Shown: piece after piece, positions 45,131 to 54,327 of the stretch
How the letters are laid out: each line of letters opens with the position of its first letter
How positions within the stretch are numbered: position 1 is the stretch's first letter
NCBI GenBank assembly: GCA_927797885.1
Contig: OV696605.1
Span: forward strand, 2,207,157 to 2,271,156
Origin: Gloeomargaritales cyanobacterium VI4D9
Lineage (GTDB): Bacteria > Cyanobacteriota > Cyanobacteriia > Gloeomargaritales > Gloeomargaritaceae
Reading direction: 5' to 3'
DNA length: 64,000 nucleotides
Notes under the pieces: model-generated
The model's input: the letters and a program-made list of their open reading frames with translations, nothing else
Database searches by the model: none
What the model was told of the DNA's origin: nothing
Program-made: the position numbers and the translations under genes

Positions 45131-46171
45131 TTATACCCTGGCAGTTTGAATAACTTGGCGCACCCAATCGGCGGTAAAAGGGGCTAATAAAACCCCATTG
45201 CGATAATGGCCTGTTGCCCAAAGGATGCGCTGACATCTGGGGTCAATTTGTAAAATGGGTGCGGTCTGTCCCACTGGTCGAGGTCGTAAACCGTACCATT
45301 GCCTCTGCCAAGTTCTCCCTCGCAAAAGGGGACATAAATCGGTGGCGTTTTGCCAGAGTTGCTCTAATAATTTTGGGTCAGGTAGGAGTTGCTCTGATGG
45401 GGAAAATTCTACGGTTGCACCCACCCAAACCACTCCCGATTTCTGGGGAACAATCGCTATATCATTGCCATAGAAAATTGGCGAATGAGCTAATTCGGGA
45501 CAATCAATTTCCACCGCTTGACCGAGGACGGGTGCTAATTCAAAAGGAGCCGTTAGCCCCGCAATTTGCGTGGCACCTAAGCCCGCACTGATAATTAACC
45601 AGTCGCACTCCTGTTCCCAATTAGGTAATTTCAACCGGATGGGTGCTCCGGGAATGACTCCTATCACTGGGGAATTGTAGTGAATTTGTACGCCCCGCTG
45701 TTGGGCAATATTCAGCCAATTTTGGGTGAGTGTTGTGGGGTGAACCTGCCGTTCCTGGGGAGCAAAAATGGCACCGCACAAATTGTTACAATTGACCTCT
45801 GGAAACCGTATCTTTACCTGTTCGGGGGTGAAAATTTCTAATATCCAGCCCTGGGCTTGTCGCCGGGGAATTTTGGCTAAATTTTTCTGCCAATCCTGCG
45901 GGTCATGGTATAAATGCAGGATGCCTTGGGAATTGCCAGGAATAGGGATTTTTGTTTGTATTTGTTGATAGCGTTGCAAACTTGCCAAACGCTTTTGCGC
46001 CCCCCGTTCGCTCAAGACAGCCATCAGCAATCCCAAGGCGGCTCCTGTGGCTCCCTGAGCAGGGGATGCTTGGGCTTCAAACAGATGGATTTGCCAACCC
46101 GGTACGGTGGACAATTCCCAGGCGATGGCGGCACCGACTACCCCCGCCCCCATGATGGCAATGCGGTTCAC
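45131..46171 (-). CDS. thiO: glycine oxidase-type FAD protein (ThiO-like)
   Basis: 346 aa D-amino-acid-oxidase-family flavoprotein. N-terminal IAIMGAGVVGAAIAWELS (GxGxxG) with IHLFEAQASPAQGATGAALG; middle IISAGLGATQIAGL, FYGNDIAIVPQKSGVVWVGATVEF and C terminus RTWQRQWYGLRPRPVGQTAPIL ... ILWATGHYRNGVLLAP. This pattern fits the glycine-oxidase group in thiamine thiazole synthesis (ThiO); exact substrate is inference. Overlaps the start of the sbcC stop by 4 bp (ATGA), so it is coupled to sbcC. Confidence 0.8.
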   Translation of the reverse strand: MNRIAIMGAGVVGAAIAWELSTVPGWQIHLFEAQASPAQGATGAALGLLMAVLSERGAQKRLASLQRYQQIQTKIPIPGNSQGILHLYHDPQDWQKNLAKIPRRQAQGWILEIFTPEQVKIRFPEVNCNNLCGAIFAPQERQVHPTTLTQNWLNIAQQRGVQIHYNSPVIGVIPGAPIRLKLPNWEQECDWLIISAGLGATQIAGLTAPFELAPVLGQAVEIDCPELAHSPIFYGNDIAIVPQKSGVVWVGATVEFSPSEQLLPDPKLLEQLWQNATDLCPLLRGRTWQRQWYGLRPRPVGQTAPILQIDPRCQRILWATGHYRNGVLLAPFTADWVRQVIQTARV

Positions 46172-49100
46172 AATACCAACTGCACCTGAGAACCCTGCTC
46201 GGTTTTACTAACTTCGATACGGGTGGAAAAAGCCTCTTTCAGGTTGGGCATATGGGTCACCATCAGGATACAGGCGTATTCGTCGCTGATGGCACTAATG
46301 GCGGCGATCAGCCGGTCACAGCCCTGGGCATCCTGGGTGCCAAACCCCTCATCCACGATTAGCAATTGTAACGTGGCTCCCGCCCGTTGGGTAAGCAGGC
46401 GAGCGAGGGCAAGGCGGATGGCAAAATTCACCCGGAAGGCTTCCCCGCCGGAGTAAGTTTCATAAGGACGGGTGCCCTGATGGTCGGCGATGTAAATCTC
46501 CAGGGTTTCCACCAGTTGATTTTTATTGGCACCACTTTTTTTGGGTTTTTGAGTTCTAAACTGCACATGGAGTTGATGGTTACTCAAACGTCCCAAAATG
46601 TGATTGGCGGTGGCTTGCAATTGGGGCAAAACCTGCTCGATCATCAGGGCTTGAATGCCATTTTTCCCGAAGGCTTGGGTCAATGCCCGATAGATTTGCT
46701 GTTGATGTTCATGCCGTTGGAGTTCCTGTTGCCCTTGGTGGTATTGTTGGCGCAGTTGGGCGAGATGTTGCAGTCGTTGTTGCAGGGTGCCGCTGTGAAT
46801 GTATTGGGTTTGTAATCGTTGTTGTTGCCCTTGAATTTGGGTTTCTAGTTCCCTGATCGTGGCGGTCAAATCAGGGAGTTGGGCAAGGGTGTTTTCAATG
46901 TTGTCTAATTGTTGTTCGAGTTCCTGTATCCGTTGCGCCTTGGTCAGGGCGGTGGCGGTGAGGGTTTGCATCTCTGCGATTAAATCCGGGTACTCCTGTT
47001 GTGCCCGTTGGAGTTCTTGATAGCGTAAGGGGGCAGATTGTTGTTGCTGTAATTGCTGGCGAATGGCTTGGTGGGTAGAGGCATCGTAGGCTAAATCGGC
47101 AAGTTGTTGTTCAAGGCTATCCAATTGGTAACGCAGGGGGGAATGGTGGGTCGCTTGGGTAATTTGGTGTTCTAAATCCCGGCATTTTTGCTCTAATTGC
47201 GCTAGTTGTAGCGATAGGGTGGCGTGTTCTTTTTCAGCGTTTTGAATTTCCGCTTGTTTAATTTCCACCCAACGCCATTTTTCTACTTCGGCACGGGCGC
47301 AGATGTGGGCTTGTTCGTCGTAGTTGAGCGCCGCTAGACTTGCCGTAATTTGCTCAAGTTCGGGGCTGGTTTCCGGTTGAGCAAGGCTGGCTTCTAGTTG
47401 TTGAATGTGAACCTGAATGTGCTCAATTTGGGCTTGGAGTTCCTGCTTTTGTTGAATTTTTTGATTGAGTTGCCCTTGTTTTTGGTTGAGTTGTTCCCGG
47501 TATTGGCATTGCTTTTTAATCCGTTCGTATTCCTCTCGTAAAACCTGAAGTTCCCTGCCGGTGACGGTAATTTGTTCCTTGGTGAGCCAGATGGCTTCTT
47601 CTAATTCTCGGCGTTCTAATTCCTGTTTTTTTTGCACCACTTGCCAGTGCTGGGCATCGAGGGGGCGGGCGCAGAGGGGACAGACGGCTCCCGGTTGTTG
47701 GAGCAATTCACTTTTTTTAATGAGTTGTGCCAGTTGGGTTTCATAGTTTTGTAAACGGGCGTTGAGGCTATCTTGAAAACTTCGGCGCTCTTTTCCCTTT
47801 TCTTCGACGTGGTCTAAATAAACTTTCTTTTTATCTAATTCGGCAAATTCCCGCGCAAGTTCTGCCCGTTCCTGCTCTAGGTTGCCCAGGCGGTTGAGTT
47901 GTTCCTGGCGATGCACCAGTTGCCGTTGCTGTTCCTGGAGTTGGGCGGACTGGCGGGTACGGGTCTGTTCCTGCTGTTGCCGGAGGGTTTGATAGTGGTC
48001 GTAGAGGGGTTTGTACTGCTCGGCTTGCTGGTCAAGATGCTCAAGGTGTCGGCGGGCAGCGGCAAGTTGGGCGAGGGCTGGGGCAATTTCAGAGGCACTT
48101 TGGCGGATCAATGCCAGTTTTTCCAGGTTCTGAAGCAGGGCGTGGCGTTGGGCGTGGTGCTGTTGTCTTTGCAGTTCGAGTTGATGCAAAACCTGTTGAT
48201 ATTCCGCTTGTAATTGATTGTATTCCCGCTGGAGTTGCTGTTGCCGTTGGGACTGTTGGTTCAGCTGTTCTTCCCGTTGTTGCAGGTCGGTGTAGGTCTG
48301 ATAGGCTTGGGTAATTGTTTCGCTTTGGGCTAACAGGTTTTCGAGTTGGGTAATGTGTTGTTGTAACCGCTCGATGCGGGTTTGGGTTTGGGCGTAATCC
48401 TCGCTGAGTTGGGTGCGTTGTTGGCTGAGCCATTGGTGCTGTTCGACCCACTGGTGCCGTTGCTGTTGCTGGATTTGGTATTGGTGCAGTTGGGTTTGGT
48501 ATTGCTCTGTAGTAATTTGGGTTACCTGAATTTCTTTTTGTAGGGCTTGGTATTGGTGTTGAATTTCTGGTTCCTGTGCTAATTCCGATTCTTGGGCGGT
48601 CAGGGTTTGCTGGAGGTTTTTGGCTTGAAGTTCATGGTCATTGGCTCGTTTTTTCGCCTGCTCTGACAATTCATCGTAGTGCTCCAGTTGCAATAAACTC
48701 GCCAACACTTCCTTGCGTTTGCTGGGGGTTTTGAGCATAAATTCATCCGCTCGCCCCTGGCGCAGATAGGCGGAATGGATAAAGGTGGAATAATCCAGTT
48801 TCAATTCTCGGTTGATCAAATCCTGGGTATCCTTGATCGCCCGTTGGGTCAGGGGTTGCCAGCGTCCCTGCGCCAGAACCTGAAACTCCAGGGTGCTATG
48901 CCCCCGCCTGCGTGCCCGAATCACCCGGTAGGTCTGACCGCCACTGCTGAAGCTAAAATCCACTCGGGCTTCCATACAGCCGGTACGAATCACGTCATCG
49001 GCATTGGTGGCGCGGGATTCCCCCCACAACGCCCAGGTCATGGCTTCCAGCAGAGAGGATTTGCCCGCACCGTTGGGTCCACAGATACAGGCGGTGTGCA

Positions 49101-49293
49101 GACCACTAAAATCTAAACTGGCCTGACGATAACTTAGGAAATTACTGAGGGTTAATTGCCGGGGAATCACAAAATTTGGGGCGAGGGAATCAATGAAATT
49201 TTGTTTACCAAATCTATTATAGGGTAAGTTTCCTGGGGTTCCAAGGGGGATGTGGGAGGGATGGGAATTGTCTATTTTACTGGCAGTTTTCAC
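46168..49293 (-). CDS. sbcC: SbcC-type exonuclease ATPase
   Basis: Large SMC-like ATPase of the SbcCD nuclease that trims hairpins and DNA ends. About 1000-1041 aa: Walker A in CICGPNGAGKSSLLEAMTWAL near residues 65-80, long Gln-rich coiled coils interrupted by a zinc-hook CPLCARPLD near 540, and the C-terminal signature TYSGGEAFRVNFAIRLALARLL with Walker B LLIVDEGFGTQDA. Both halves are complete. The start at 49293 is the longest; a GTG at 49170 (VIPRQLTLSNFLSY) matches the family N terminus better. No SbcD is adjacent. Its 3' end overlaps thiO. Confidence 0.9.
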   Translation of the reverse strand: MKTASKIDNSHPSHIPLGTPGNLPYNRFGKQNFIDSLAPNFVIPRQLTLSNFLSYRQASLDFSGLHTACICGPNGAGKSSLLEAMTWALWGESRATNADDVIRTGCMEARVDFSFSSGGQTYRVIRARRRGHSTLEFQVLAQGRWQPLTQRAIKDTQDLINRELKLDYSTFIHSAYLRQGRADEFMLKTPSKRKEVLASLLQLEHYDELSEQAKKRANDHELQAKNLQQTLTAQESELAQEPEIQHQYQALQKEIQVTQITTEQYQTQLHQYQIQQQQRHQWVEQHQWLSQQRTQLSEDYAQTQTRIERLQQHITQLENLLAQSETITQAYQTYTDLQQREEQLNQQSQRQQQLQREYNQLQAEYQQVLHQLELQRQQHHAQRHALLQNLEKLALIRQSASEIAPALAQLAAARRHLEHLDQQAEQYKPLYDHYQTLRQQQEQTRTRQSAQLQEQQRQLVHRQEQLNRLGNLEQERAELAREFAELDKKKVYLDHVEEKGKERRSFQDSLNARLQNYETQLAQLIKKSELLQQPGAVCPLCARPLDAQHWQVVQKKQELERRELEEAIWLTKEQITVTGRELQVLREEYERIKKQCQYREQLNQKQGQLNQKIQQKQELQAQIEHIQVHIQQLEASLAQPETSPELEQITASLAALNYDEQAHICARAEVEKWRWVEIKQAEIQNAEKEHATLSLQLAQLEQKCRDLEHQITQATHHSPLRYQLDSLEQQLADLAYDASTHQAIRQQLQQQQSAPLRYQELQRAQQEYPDLIAEMQTLTATALTKAQRIQELEQQLDNIENTLAQLPDLTATIRELETQIQGQQQRLQTQYIHSGTLQQRLQHLAQLRQQYHQGQQELQRHEHQQQIYRALTQAFGKNGIQALMIEQVLPQLQATANHILGRLSNHQLHVQFRTQKPKKSGANKNQLVETLEIYIADHQGTRPYETYSGGEAFRVNFAIRLALARLLTQRAGATLQLLIVDEGFGTQDAQGCDRLIAAISAISDEYACILMVTHMPNLKEAFSTRIEVSKTEQGSQVQLVL

Positions 49294-49302
49294 AGGGGGT
49301 TG

Positions 49303-50502
49303 CTAACGGCTCAATAACCCCAATTGTTGCAATTCCTGCTGTAATTTCTCGCCCGCGGGGGAACCCTGTTGCTGATATAAAGCAATGGCTTTTCGCCAAT
49401 GGGCTTGGGCGGTCACCAAATCCCCCAATTTACACAGGACAACTCCGAGGTTTTGGTGCGCCGCCGCCAGCGTGGGGTCGAGGTTGAGGGCTTGTTCATA
49501 GGCTTGAACCGCCTCGGGAAGTTGGTTGAGTGCCTTCAGGGTTAACCCCAAATTGTAATAACCCGTTGCCCAAGTGGGGTCAATCTGCACGGTTTGCTCA
49601 AAGAGGGTGCGGGCGGGGATGAGGGCACCCCGTTCTTTGTACAAACTGCCCAGATTCGTATATGCCCCTAGTTTGACAATGGGGGGCACGGGGGTAGCAA
49701 TCGCCCGTTCGTAGTGGGTTTGCGCCCTGTCCCACTGCCCCTGCCGTCCGTGCAGTAACCCCAAATGGAAGTGAATTTCGTACTGCACCATTGGTTCCGG
49801 GGGTTGGCTGGTCAAGGCTTGGGTCAGTAAGGTAAATGCCTGTGCCAGTTCCCCTTCGGCGAGATGCCATGCCCCCAATTTGGTGCAGAGGTAGCTATCC
49901 TGGGGGTCACGGGCGAGGGCTTGGGTCAAAATCCGCCGCATCCGAGCCGATTTATCCTTGGACTGGATGGCGTGCTGGGTGTAGCCCCGGTGGTGCAGAG
50001 CTACAGACGTAATAGTACCCACCTGCCAATGGGGTTCCCGCTGGCGAATTTGGGTAATGCTATCGTCAATCAATTCGTGGTACGCCCGTTGAAAACGAAT
50101 ATCGGGGCGATTGCGGAACAACCGGGACACCAGGGAATAGGGGGTCTGCCGACTGCCCAACTCCTGCCGCAGTAAATTCACCGCCAACAGGTCGGGCTGA
50201 GCCACCGCTTCTTGCATCAAAGGAACGGCACTGGGCAGTAAAACTTCATCCGCATCCAGCACCAAAATCCATTCCCTCTGCGCCAATTCCAGGGAATAAT
50301 TGCGGGCGGCGGCAAAGTCATCCTGCCAGGGAAACGATGCCACCGTTGCTCCCACCTTTTGGGCCATGTTGACCGTATCATCCTGGGAACCCGTATCCAC
50401 GACAATCATTTCCCCCACCACCCCCCGCACACTGGCGAGACAGGCGGGGAGCAGGTCAGCCTCATCCCGGACAATCATGCACAAACTGATGGGTAGGGTC
50501 AC
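49303..50502 (-). CDS. glycosyltransferase family 2 with TPR repeats
   Basis: 399 aa. Residues 1-210 are a GT2 catalytic domain: ISLCMIVRDEADLLPACLAS, EMIVVDTGSQDDTV, WILVLDADEVLLPSA and HHRGYTQHAIQSKDKSAR; after about 215 there are tetratricopeptide repeats such as AQTHYERAIATPVPPIVKLG, GYYNLGLTLKALNQLPEAVQ and AHQNLGVVLCKLGDLVTAQA. This GT2-TPR architecture is common in cyanobacteria; the acceptor is unknown. About 10 bp upstream of sbcC. Confidence 0.9.
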   Translation of the reverse strand: MTLPISLCMIVRDEADLLPACLASVRGVVGEMIVVDTGSQDDTVNMAQKVGATVASFPWQDDFAAARNYSLELAQREWILVLDADEVLLPSAVPLMQEAVAQPDLLAVNLLRQELGSRQTPYSLVSRLFRNRPDIRFQRAYHELIDDSITQIRQREPHWQVGTITSVALHHRGYTQHAIQSKDKSARMRRILTQALARDPQDSYLCTKLGAWHLAEGELAQAFTLLTQALTSQPPEPMVQYEIHFHLGLLHGRQGQWDRAQTHYERAIATPVPPIVKLGAYTNLGSLYKERGALIPARTLFEQTVQIDPTWATGYYNLGLTLKALNQLPEAVQAYEQALNLDPTLAAAHQNLGVVLCKLGDLVTAQAHWRKAIALYQQQGSPAGEKLQQELQQLGLLSR

Positions 50503-50597
50503 GCCAGCACCTTATCAACGTTGATCGGTTTCATTATCCCTATGAAAGCGTCCCAGGGGCATCGCTCCCGTCCCTGAGTTCTTATAACCACCACATT

Positions 50598-50715
50598 TAC
50601 AGTCATTCCGTTTTAGAATGCGACACTTTTTAGGTATTTGCAATCGCTCTATTCCTTGCCAGGAGAGGGTTTGTAAGTGAAGGCGAATGTTGCAAACTTG
50701 TTTGAAATGACTATA
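50598..50715. repeat. E-family mobile repeat
   Basis: Ends TACAGTCATTCCGTTTTAG and TTTGAAATGACTATA; interior GCGACACTTTTTAGGTATTT, GTTTGTAAGTGAAGGCGAAT. Closely similar to 36218-36335. Confidence 0.85.
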
Positions 50716-50781
50716 GTTCTGGAAAACTTTTGTATGCCTACGGCGCGCAAGCTAATGTCAATCAAGTAGGATTGCTGTATA
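50712..50781. repeat. partial A-family mobile repeat
   Basis: Right half only: TATAGTTCTGGAAAACTTT, GTATGCCTACGGCGCGCAAG, AAGTAGGATTGCTGTATA. Shares its first TATA with the E repeat at its left. Confidence 0.68.
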
Positions 50782-50833
50782 TTTAAAAAGTTAAGGGTCG
50801 CAGGGCGTAGCCCCGTTTTGGTTTGATTGGTTC

Positions 50834-50953
50834 TAACTACAGCCTATTAACGGGTTACGGGATACGGTTGTAAACCCGCTTGCTCTAACCCCATTGAGGT
50901 CAAGCCTTGGAAACACGATTTTTTGTATCCTTTAATTCGTGAACAGGCTGTAA
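50834..50953. repeat. D-like mobile repeat
   Basis: Ends TACAGCCTATTAACGGG and TTCGTGAACAGGCTGTAA; interior GGGATACGGTTGTAAACCC and CCTTGGAAACACGATTTTTT. A fragment of the same subtype lies at 20079-20155 and its right end at 53217-53234. Confidence 0.7.
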
Positions 50954-51023
50954 CCTGATTATTCCCATGAGTTTTTTGGGATTGCTATCGTTTGCCCAGC
51001 AGTGATAGCCTTCCAGTCCAGAA

Positions 51024-52163
51024 TTACTTTTTACCCATCAGGTAATACACCCGCATATCCCCCTTACCTTTCACCGGGATCACCCCCCGTTCTTCTAGCT
51101 TAAAAGAGTCTTTCAAATGCTGATAGGTCGCTTCGGAAACTTGAATGGTATTGGGGCTACCCACCATCTGCATCCGACTCGCCGTATTCACCGTGTCCCC
51201 CCACAGGTCATAGATGAATTTTTTGGTGCCAATCACCCCCGCCACCACCGGCCCGGTGTGAATCCCAATCCGCACCCGCAGTAAATGGCTGGTTTGCTCA
51301 TTCCCTTGCAATACCCGCAAAATATCCAGGGCAAACGCCGCCACCGCCTGGGCATGGTCGGGACGCTCCGTGGGCAGTCCCCCCACCACCATGTAGGCAT
51401 CCCCAATGGTTTTGATTTTCTCCAGCCCATGCCGTTCCGCCAGCCAGTCAAACCGGGAAAAGACCGCATTCAACAACGCCACCACATCCTGGGCGGGCAT
51501 CCGGGCAGCAAGAGAAGTGAAATCCACAATATCGGCAAATAGGACGGTCACTTCGGGGAAATCATCGGCGATCACTTGTTGCCCTTGCTTTAACCGTTCC
51601 GCCACCGGTTTGGGCAGAATATTGAGCAACAAACGCTCGGATTTTTCCTGTTCCAACCGCAGGAGTTGGTGTTGTTCGTCCAAGGATTTCAGGGCTTGGG
51701 AGAGGTCAACGGTCATCTGCCGCAGTTGAGCTTCCTTCGCCTTGCGTTGATCCATTTCATACTTGAGGCGCAAACTCGCCCGCACCCGTGCCAAGAGTTC
51801 AATTTGGTGGGGGGGTTTGATGATATAGTCCGTTGCCCCCGCCTCAAAAGCCGCTTCCAGGTCGGAAACCTCCACGCTGGCAGTGACCATGATGATGGGA
51901 ATATCGTGCAAGCTGGGTTGGCTTTTGATCCGCCGACACGCCTCGATGCCGTTGATCCCAGGCATACTCACATCCATTAGGATCAAATCCACCGCCTGCC
52001 GGTTCAGCAGGTCAAAGCAGGCTGAGGCATCATCCCCCGTGTGGATGTGATGAAACCCCGCCGCTTTCAAAATCGCCACCAAAGACAACCGCTGAGCCGG
52101 GGAATCGTCCACGATCAAAATGGTCATGTTCTGCAAGTCGCTGGCAGAGAGGCTAGATTCCAT
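51024..52163 (-). CDS. response-regulator class III adenylate cyclase
   Basis: 379 aa. Receiver domain at about 14-130 (ILIVDDSPAQRLSLV, phosphoacceptor Asp in LILMDVSMPGINGIE, Thr in VTASVEV, Lys in IIKPPHQIELL), a coiled-coil linker (KEAQLRQMTVDLSQALKSL) and a class III cyclase domain at about 195-375: metal Asp in VLFADIVDFTSL, adenine-binding Lys in KIKTIGDAYMVVGG, transition-state-type Asp/Asn/Arg in YDLWGDTVNTASRM and C-terminal KGKGDMRVYYL. Adenylyl rather than guanylyl specificity is suggested by Lys and Asp. Phosphorelay partner unknown. Confidence 0.92.
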   Translation of the reverse strand: MESSLSASDLQNMTILIVDDSPAQRLSLVAILKAAGFHHIHTGDDASACFDLLNRQAVDLILMDVSMPGINGIEACRRIKSQPSLHDIPIIMVTASVEVSDLEAAFEAGATDYIIKPPHQIELLARVRASLRLKYEMDQRKAKEAQLRQMTVDLSQALKSLDEQHQLLRLEQEKSERLLLNILPKPVAERLKQGQQVIADDFPEVTVLFADIVDFTSLAARMPAQDVVALLNAVFSRFDWLAERHGLEKIKTIGDAYMVVGGLPTERPDHAQAVAAFALDILRVLQGNEQTSHLLRVRIGIHTGPVVAGVIGTKKFIYDLWGDTVNTASRMQMVGSPNTIQVSEATYQHLKDSFKLEERGVIPVKGKGDMRVYYLMGKK

Positions 52164-52326
52164 ACACCTAAAGGCAGATTCCTAGATGTATCCTACGCCA
52201 AGTTCTCTGGTGCCCCCGGATTACGCCCATCAATTTAAGCATTTTCCAGGGTTCATTACCGGAATTTAACCTTGGGGTATCAGGGTTGCCGGTACACTAA
52301 AGGGCAGTTGTGCAAGAGGAATCCCT

Positions 52327-52779
52327 ATGCTATTCGACAGTGCCCCGCAACAAACCTGTTATGAGAAAATCCGCCCTTGGATGCAGGAATTATTCGGCGA
52401 CAAGGTGGAAATCCGGGATGACCTGCCCATTTTTATCATTCCCCGGGGTTCCGCCTACGCCGCTGTGGAAGTTCTGCCTTGGACGGAGGATGATGCGATT
52501 GTCTGCACCTGGTCCTACGTGGTCAAAGGGGCGGAGTTAAAACCGGAATTGTTGCAGTACCTTCTGCGGCAGAATACGGAAATTCCCTTTGGTGCCTTTG
52601 GCATTGACGAGGATGGGGATATTCGTTTAGAACACGCCATTGTGGGTTCCACCTGCGACCCCAAGGAGTTGGAAACTTCAGCAAAATCCATCATGGAAAT
52701 GGCGGACCACTACGACGATGAAATTTCTGCCCTCGCCGGGGGACAACGAGCCTCTGACCGTTTGGGCGTACAATCCTAA
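52327..52779 (+). CDS. YbjN-like protein
   Basis: 150 aa, soluble. Sequence FDSAPQQTCYEKIRPWMQELFG, PIFIIPRGSAYAAVEVLPW and FGAFGIDEDGDIRLEHAIVGSTCD fits the YbjN/type III secretion-chaperone-like fold, widespread in cyanobacteria with unknown function. ATG 52327. Followed 27 bp later by a TM2 gene on the same strand. Confidence 0.8.
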   Translation: MLFDSAPQQTCYEKIRPWMQELFGDKVEIRDDLPIFIIPRGSAYAAVEVLPWTEDDAIVCTWSYVVKGAELKPELLQYLLRQNTEIPFGAFGIDEDGDIRLEHAIVGSTCDPKELETSAKSIMEMADHYDDEISALAGGQRASDRLGVQS

Positions 52780-52806
52780 GTAGCTCAATTTCCGGGAGGT
52801 GCGACC

Positions 52807-53067
52807 ATGACGACAACGACGGCGGATGCCAGTGCCAAAATTCCCGCTGGGTTGTGTGGGATTTTCTTCGGTTCCTTGGGCATCCACAAGTTCATCCTAG
52901 GTTACACCCCGGAAGGGCTAATCATGCTGGGGATTTCCCTGCTCACGGGTGGGTTGGGTTCGCCGCTGATGGGACTGCTGGGCTTGGTGGAAGGGGTCAT
53001 TTACTTGACCATGAGCGATGAGGAATTTGTGAATACCTACGTCCTCAACAAGAAAGCCTGGTTGTAA
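52807..53067 (+). CDS. TM2-domain protein
   Basis: 86 aa with two membrane helices of the TM2 domain: IPAGLCGIFFGSLGIHKFILGYT and EGLIMLGISLLTGGLGSPLMGLLGLVEGVIYL, the 'lgglGiHkFylG' pattern. GGGAGG lies about 6 bases upstream of ATG. TM2 proteins are membrane proteins of unknown role. A second, larger TM2-containing protein follows on the other strand. Confidence 0.87.
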   Translation: MTTTTADASAKIPAGLCGIFFGSLGIHKFILGYTPEGLIMLGISLLTGGLGSPLMGLLGLVEGVIYLTMSDEEFVNTYVLNKKAWL

Positions 53068-53090
53068 TTGGTCTGGATGCACGTAATTAA

Positions 53091-53212
53091 GGAAACCTCT
53101 ATTTATTGATTTTTGTACTTACCATAACAGGACTGAAAGTACCATTATTCCCTTGGCAGTTATCAATAATGCAGGGGTTGTTCGCAATAGATGCGAATTA
53201 ACAGAGGTACAC
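53091..53212. repeat. B-family mobile repeat with TTAA flanks
   Basis: 122 bp, GGAAACCTCTATTTATTG ... GCGAATTAACAGAGGTACAC, bounded by TTAA at 53087-53090 and 53213-53216. Interior ATAACAGGACTGAAAGTACC. Confidence 0.82.
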
Positions 53213-53287
53213 TTAATTTATGAACAGGCTGTAACTTTCATCCCTTTCAAATCCTCTAATTTTTGAGTGGAAAGGGGGTATTCAATT

Positions 53288-53797
53288 TCACACATCAAAG
53301 CGATAACGAATAGCTCCAGAATGGGGATCATTAGTAATTTCTGCAAGACCATTTCTCTGTGCTTCTTGAAGTAGCTGTTGAACTTCTTGATGCTCCAACT
53401 CAGTATACATAACTGCTTGAGCAATGGATAAAGTACCGCCGTTTTCTTTTGCTGCTCTGAGTAGCCTCTGCATTGGAGTGCCCGAAGTTACGACCGATGG
53501 TTTAGTCTCCTGAAGTTGCTTAAGTTGGGGAATATCACCAAGATTCAAAGTAACCGATTGATTGATCGTGGGAGTTATATTTCCGCTCCCCAGACCTCTC
53601 AAATAGATGTTTCGCTGATCAACCATATTGGGAATGAAAAAGAGATCAAGCAATTGACCAATCCCACAAAAACCGAGTGTAATAAGATAAATGAATCCAA
53701 AGCCAATATCTCCGACGTAAAAGCGTTGAATACCACAAAATCCGAATAAACAGAGACACCAAAGTAAGTATGCTGTACCTGCATTTACCTGTTGCAT
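53288..53797 (-). CDS. TM2-domain protein with C-terminal winged-helix-like tail
   Basis: 169 aa. N-terminal TM2 domain: AYLLWCLCLFGFCGIQRFYVGD and IYLITLGFCGIGQLLDLFFIPN, then a linker and a C-terminal region with NQSVTLNLGDIPQLKQLQE and LRAAKENGGTLSIAQAVMYTELEHQEVQQLLQEAQRNGLAEI, which resembles a PCI/winged-helix protein-interaction or DNA-binding tail. The pairing of TM2 with such a tail in a small protein is unusual. Start at 53797. Coding GC looks lower than neighbours. Confidence 0.72.
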   Translation of the reverse strand: MQQVNAGTAYLLWCLCLFGFCGIQRFYVGDIGFGFIYLITLGFCGIGQLLDLFFIPNMVDQRNIYLRGLGSGNITPTINQSVTLNLGDIPQLKQLQETKPSVVTSGTPMQRLLRAAKENGGTLSIAQAVMYTELEHQEVQQLLQEAQRNGLAEITNDPHSGAIRYRFDV

Positions 53798-53840
53798 GGC
53801 TTCCCCTTTTAGTTTGCATCTGTGTTGTAGATAAGCCTAT

Positions 53841-53951
53841 TATAGTCATTTCATAAGAAAATGCAACAAACACTTTATTAGGCACCTGTAGTAGCCTTCC
53901 AGGGCAGGGGTTGCACATAAAGTCGAATGTGCAATTTTGTTTAGAATTATA
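53841..53951. repeat. E-family mobile repeat, decayed
   Basis: TATAGTCATTTCATAAGAAA ... AATTTTGTTTAGAATTATA. The interior GCACCTGTAGTAGCC differs from other E copies, so it is older or a subtype. Confidence 0.65.
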
Positions 53952-54072
53952 GTCTATTTGTTAATTAAAAGATACAAAAAGCATTGATTATTCTAAAGGA
54001 TTCATAGTTCAATATGATTGGTCTACGGCAAGTGGGGTTCAACTGTATCCCCTAACCACTCAAAAGACTGTA
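53949..54072. repeat. D-family mobile repeat
   Basis: TATAGTCTATTTGTTAATT ... ACTCAAAAGACTGTA; interior AAGATACAAAAAGCATTG and GGGGTTCAACTGTATCCCC. Its left end is fused to the E repeat's TATA. Confidence 0.78.
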
Positions 54073-54180
54073 ACGTAGTTATCACATTCACCGGTATTAT
54101 AGGTTTTCTACCTTGTAGAAAGCACTGTTTGTCTGAATCATGAGTGCAGAAAAATTTGAAAAACTTATATAATAGTTTAA

Positions 54181-54301
54181 GGACACCTCTATTAATTCAT
54201 GGCTATTAAGAATGACCCCCGCGTTATTGATAATTGCCGACGAAAGAATGGGACTTCCAAGCCAGTCATGTAAGTACAAAAATCAATAAATAGAGGTTCC
54301 C
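54181..54301. repeat. B-family mobile repeat with TTAA flanks
   Basis: GGACACCTCTATTAATTC ... AAATAGAGGTTCC, 121 bp, flanked by TTAA (54177-54180 and 54302-54305). Interior matches the B set in inverted orientation (GACCCCCGCGTTATTGATAA). Confidence 0.84.
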
Positions 54302-54327
54302 TTAAGTTGGTTCTAAATTTTTCTCTG

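Larger units (their letters stand above)
50503..51023. other. 520-bp gap filled by repeats
   Basis: No gene. It contains an E-family repeat, a partial A repeat and a D-like repeat of the TACAGCCTATT type, plus another C-like segment (GGGTCGCAGGGCGTAGCCCC near 50795). Confidence 0.75.
53798..54327. other. 530-bp gap filled by E, D and B repeats
   Basis: No gene is supported. Repeats from left: E 53841-53951, D 53949-54072 and B 54181-54301. The sequence between 54073 and 54176 holds no recognised element. Confidence 0.75.
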
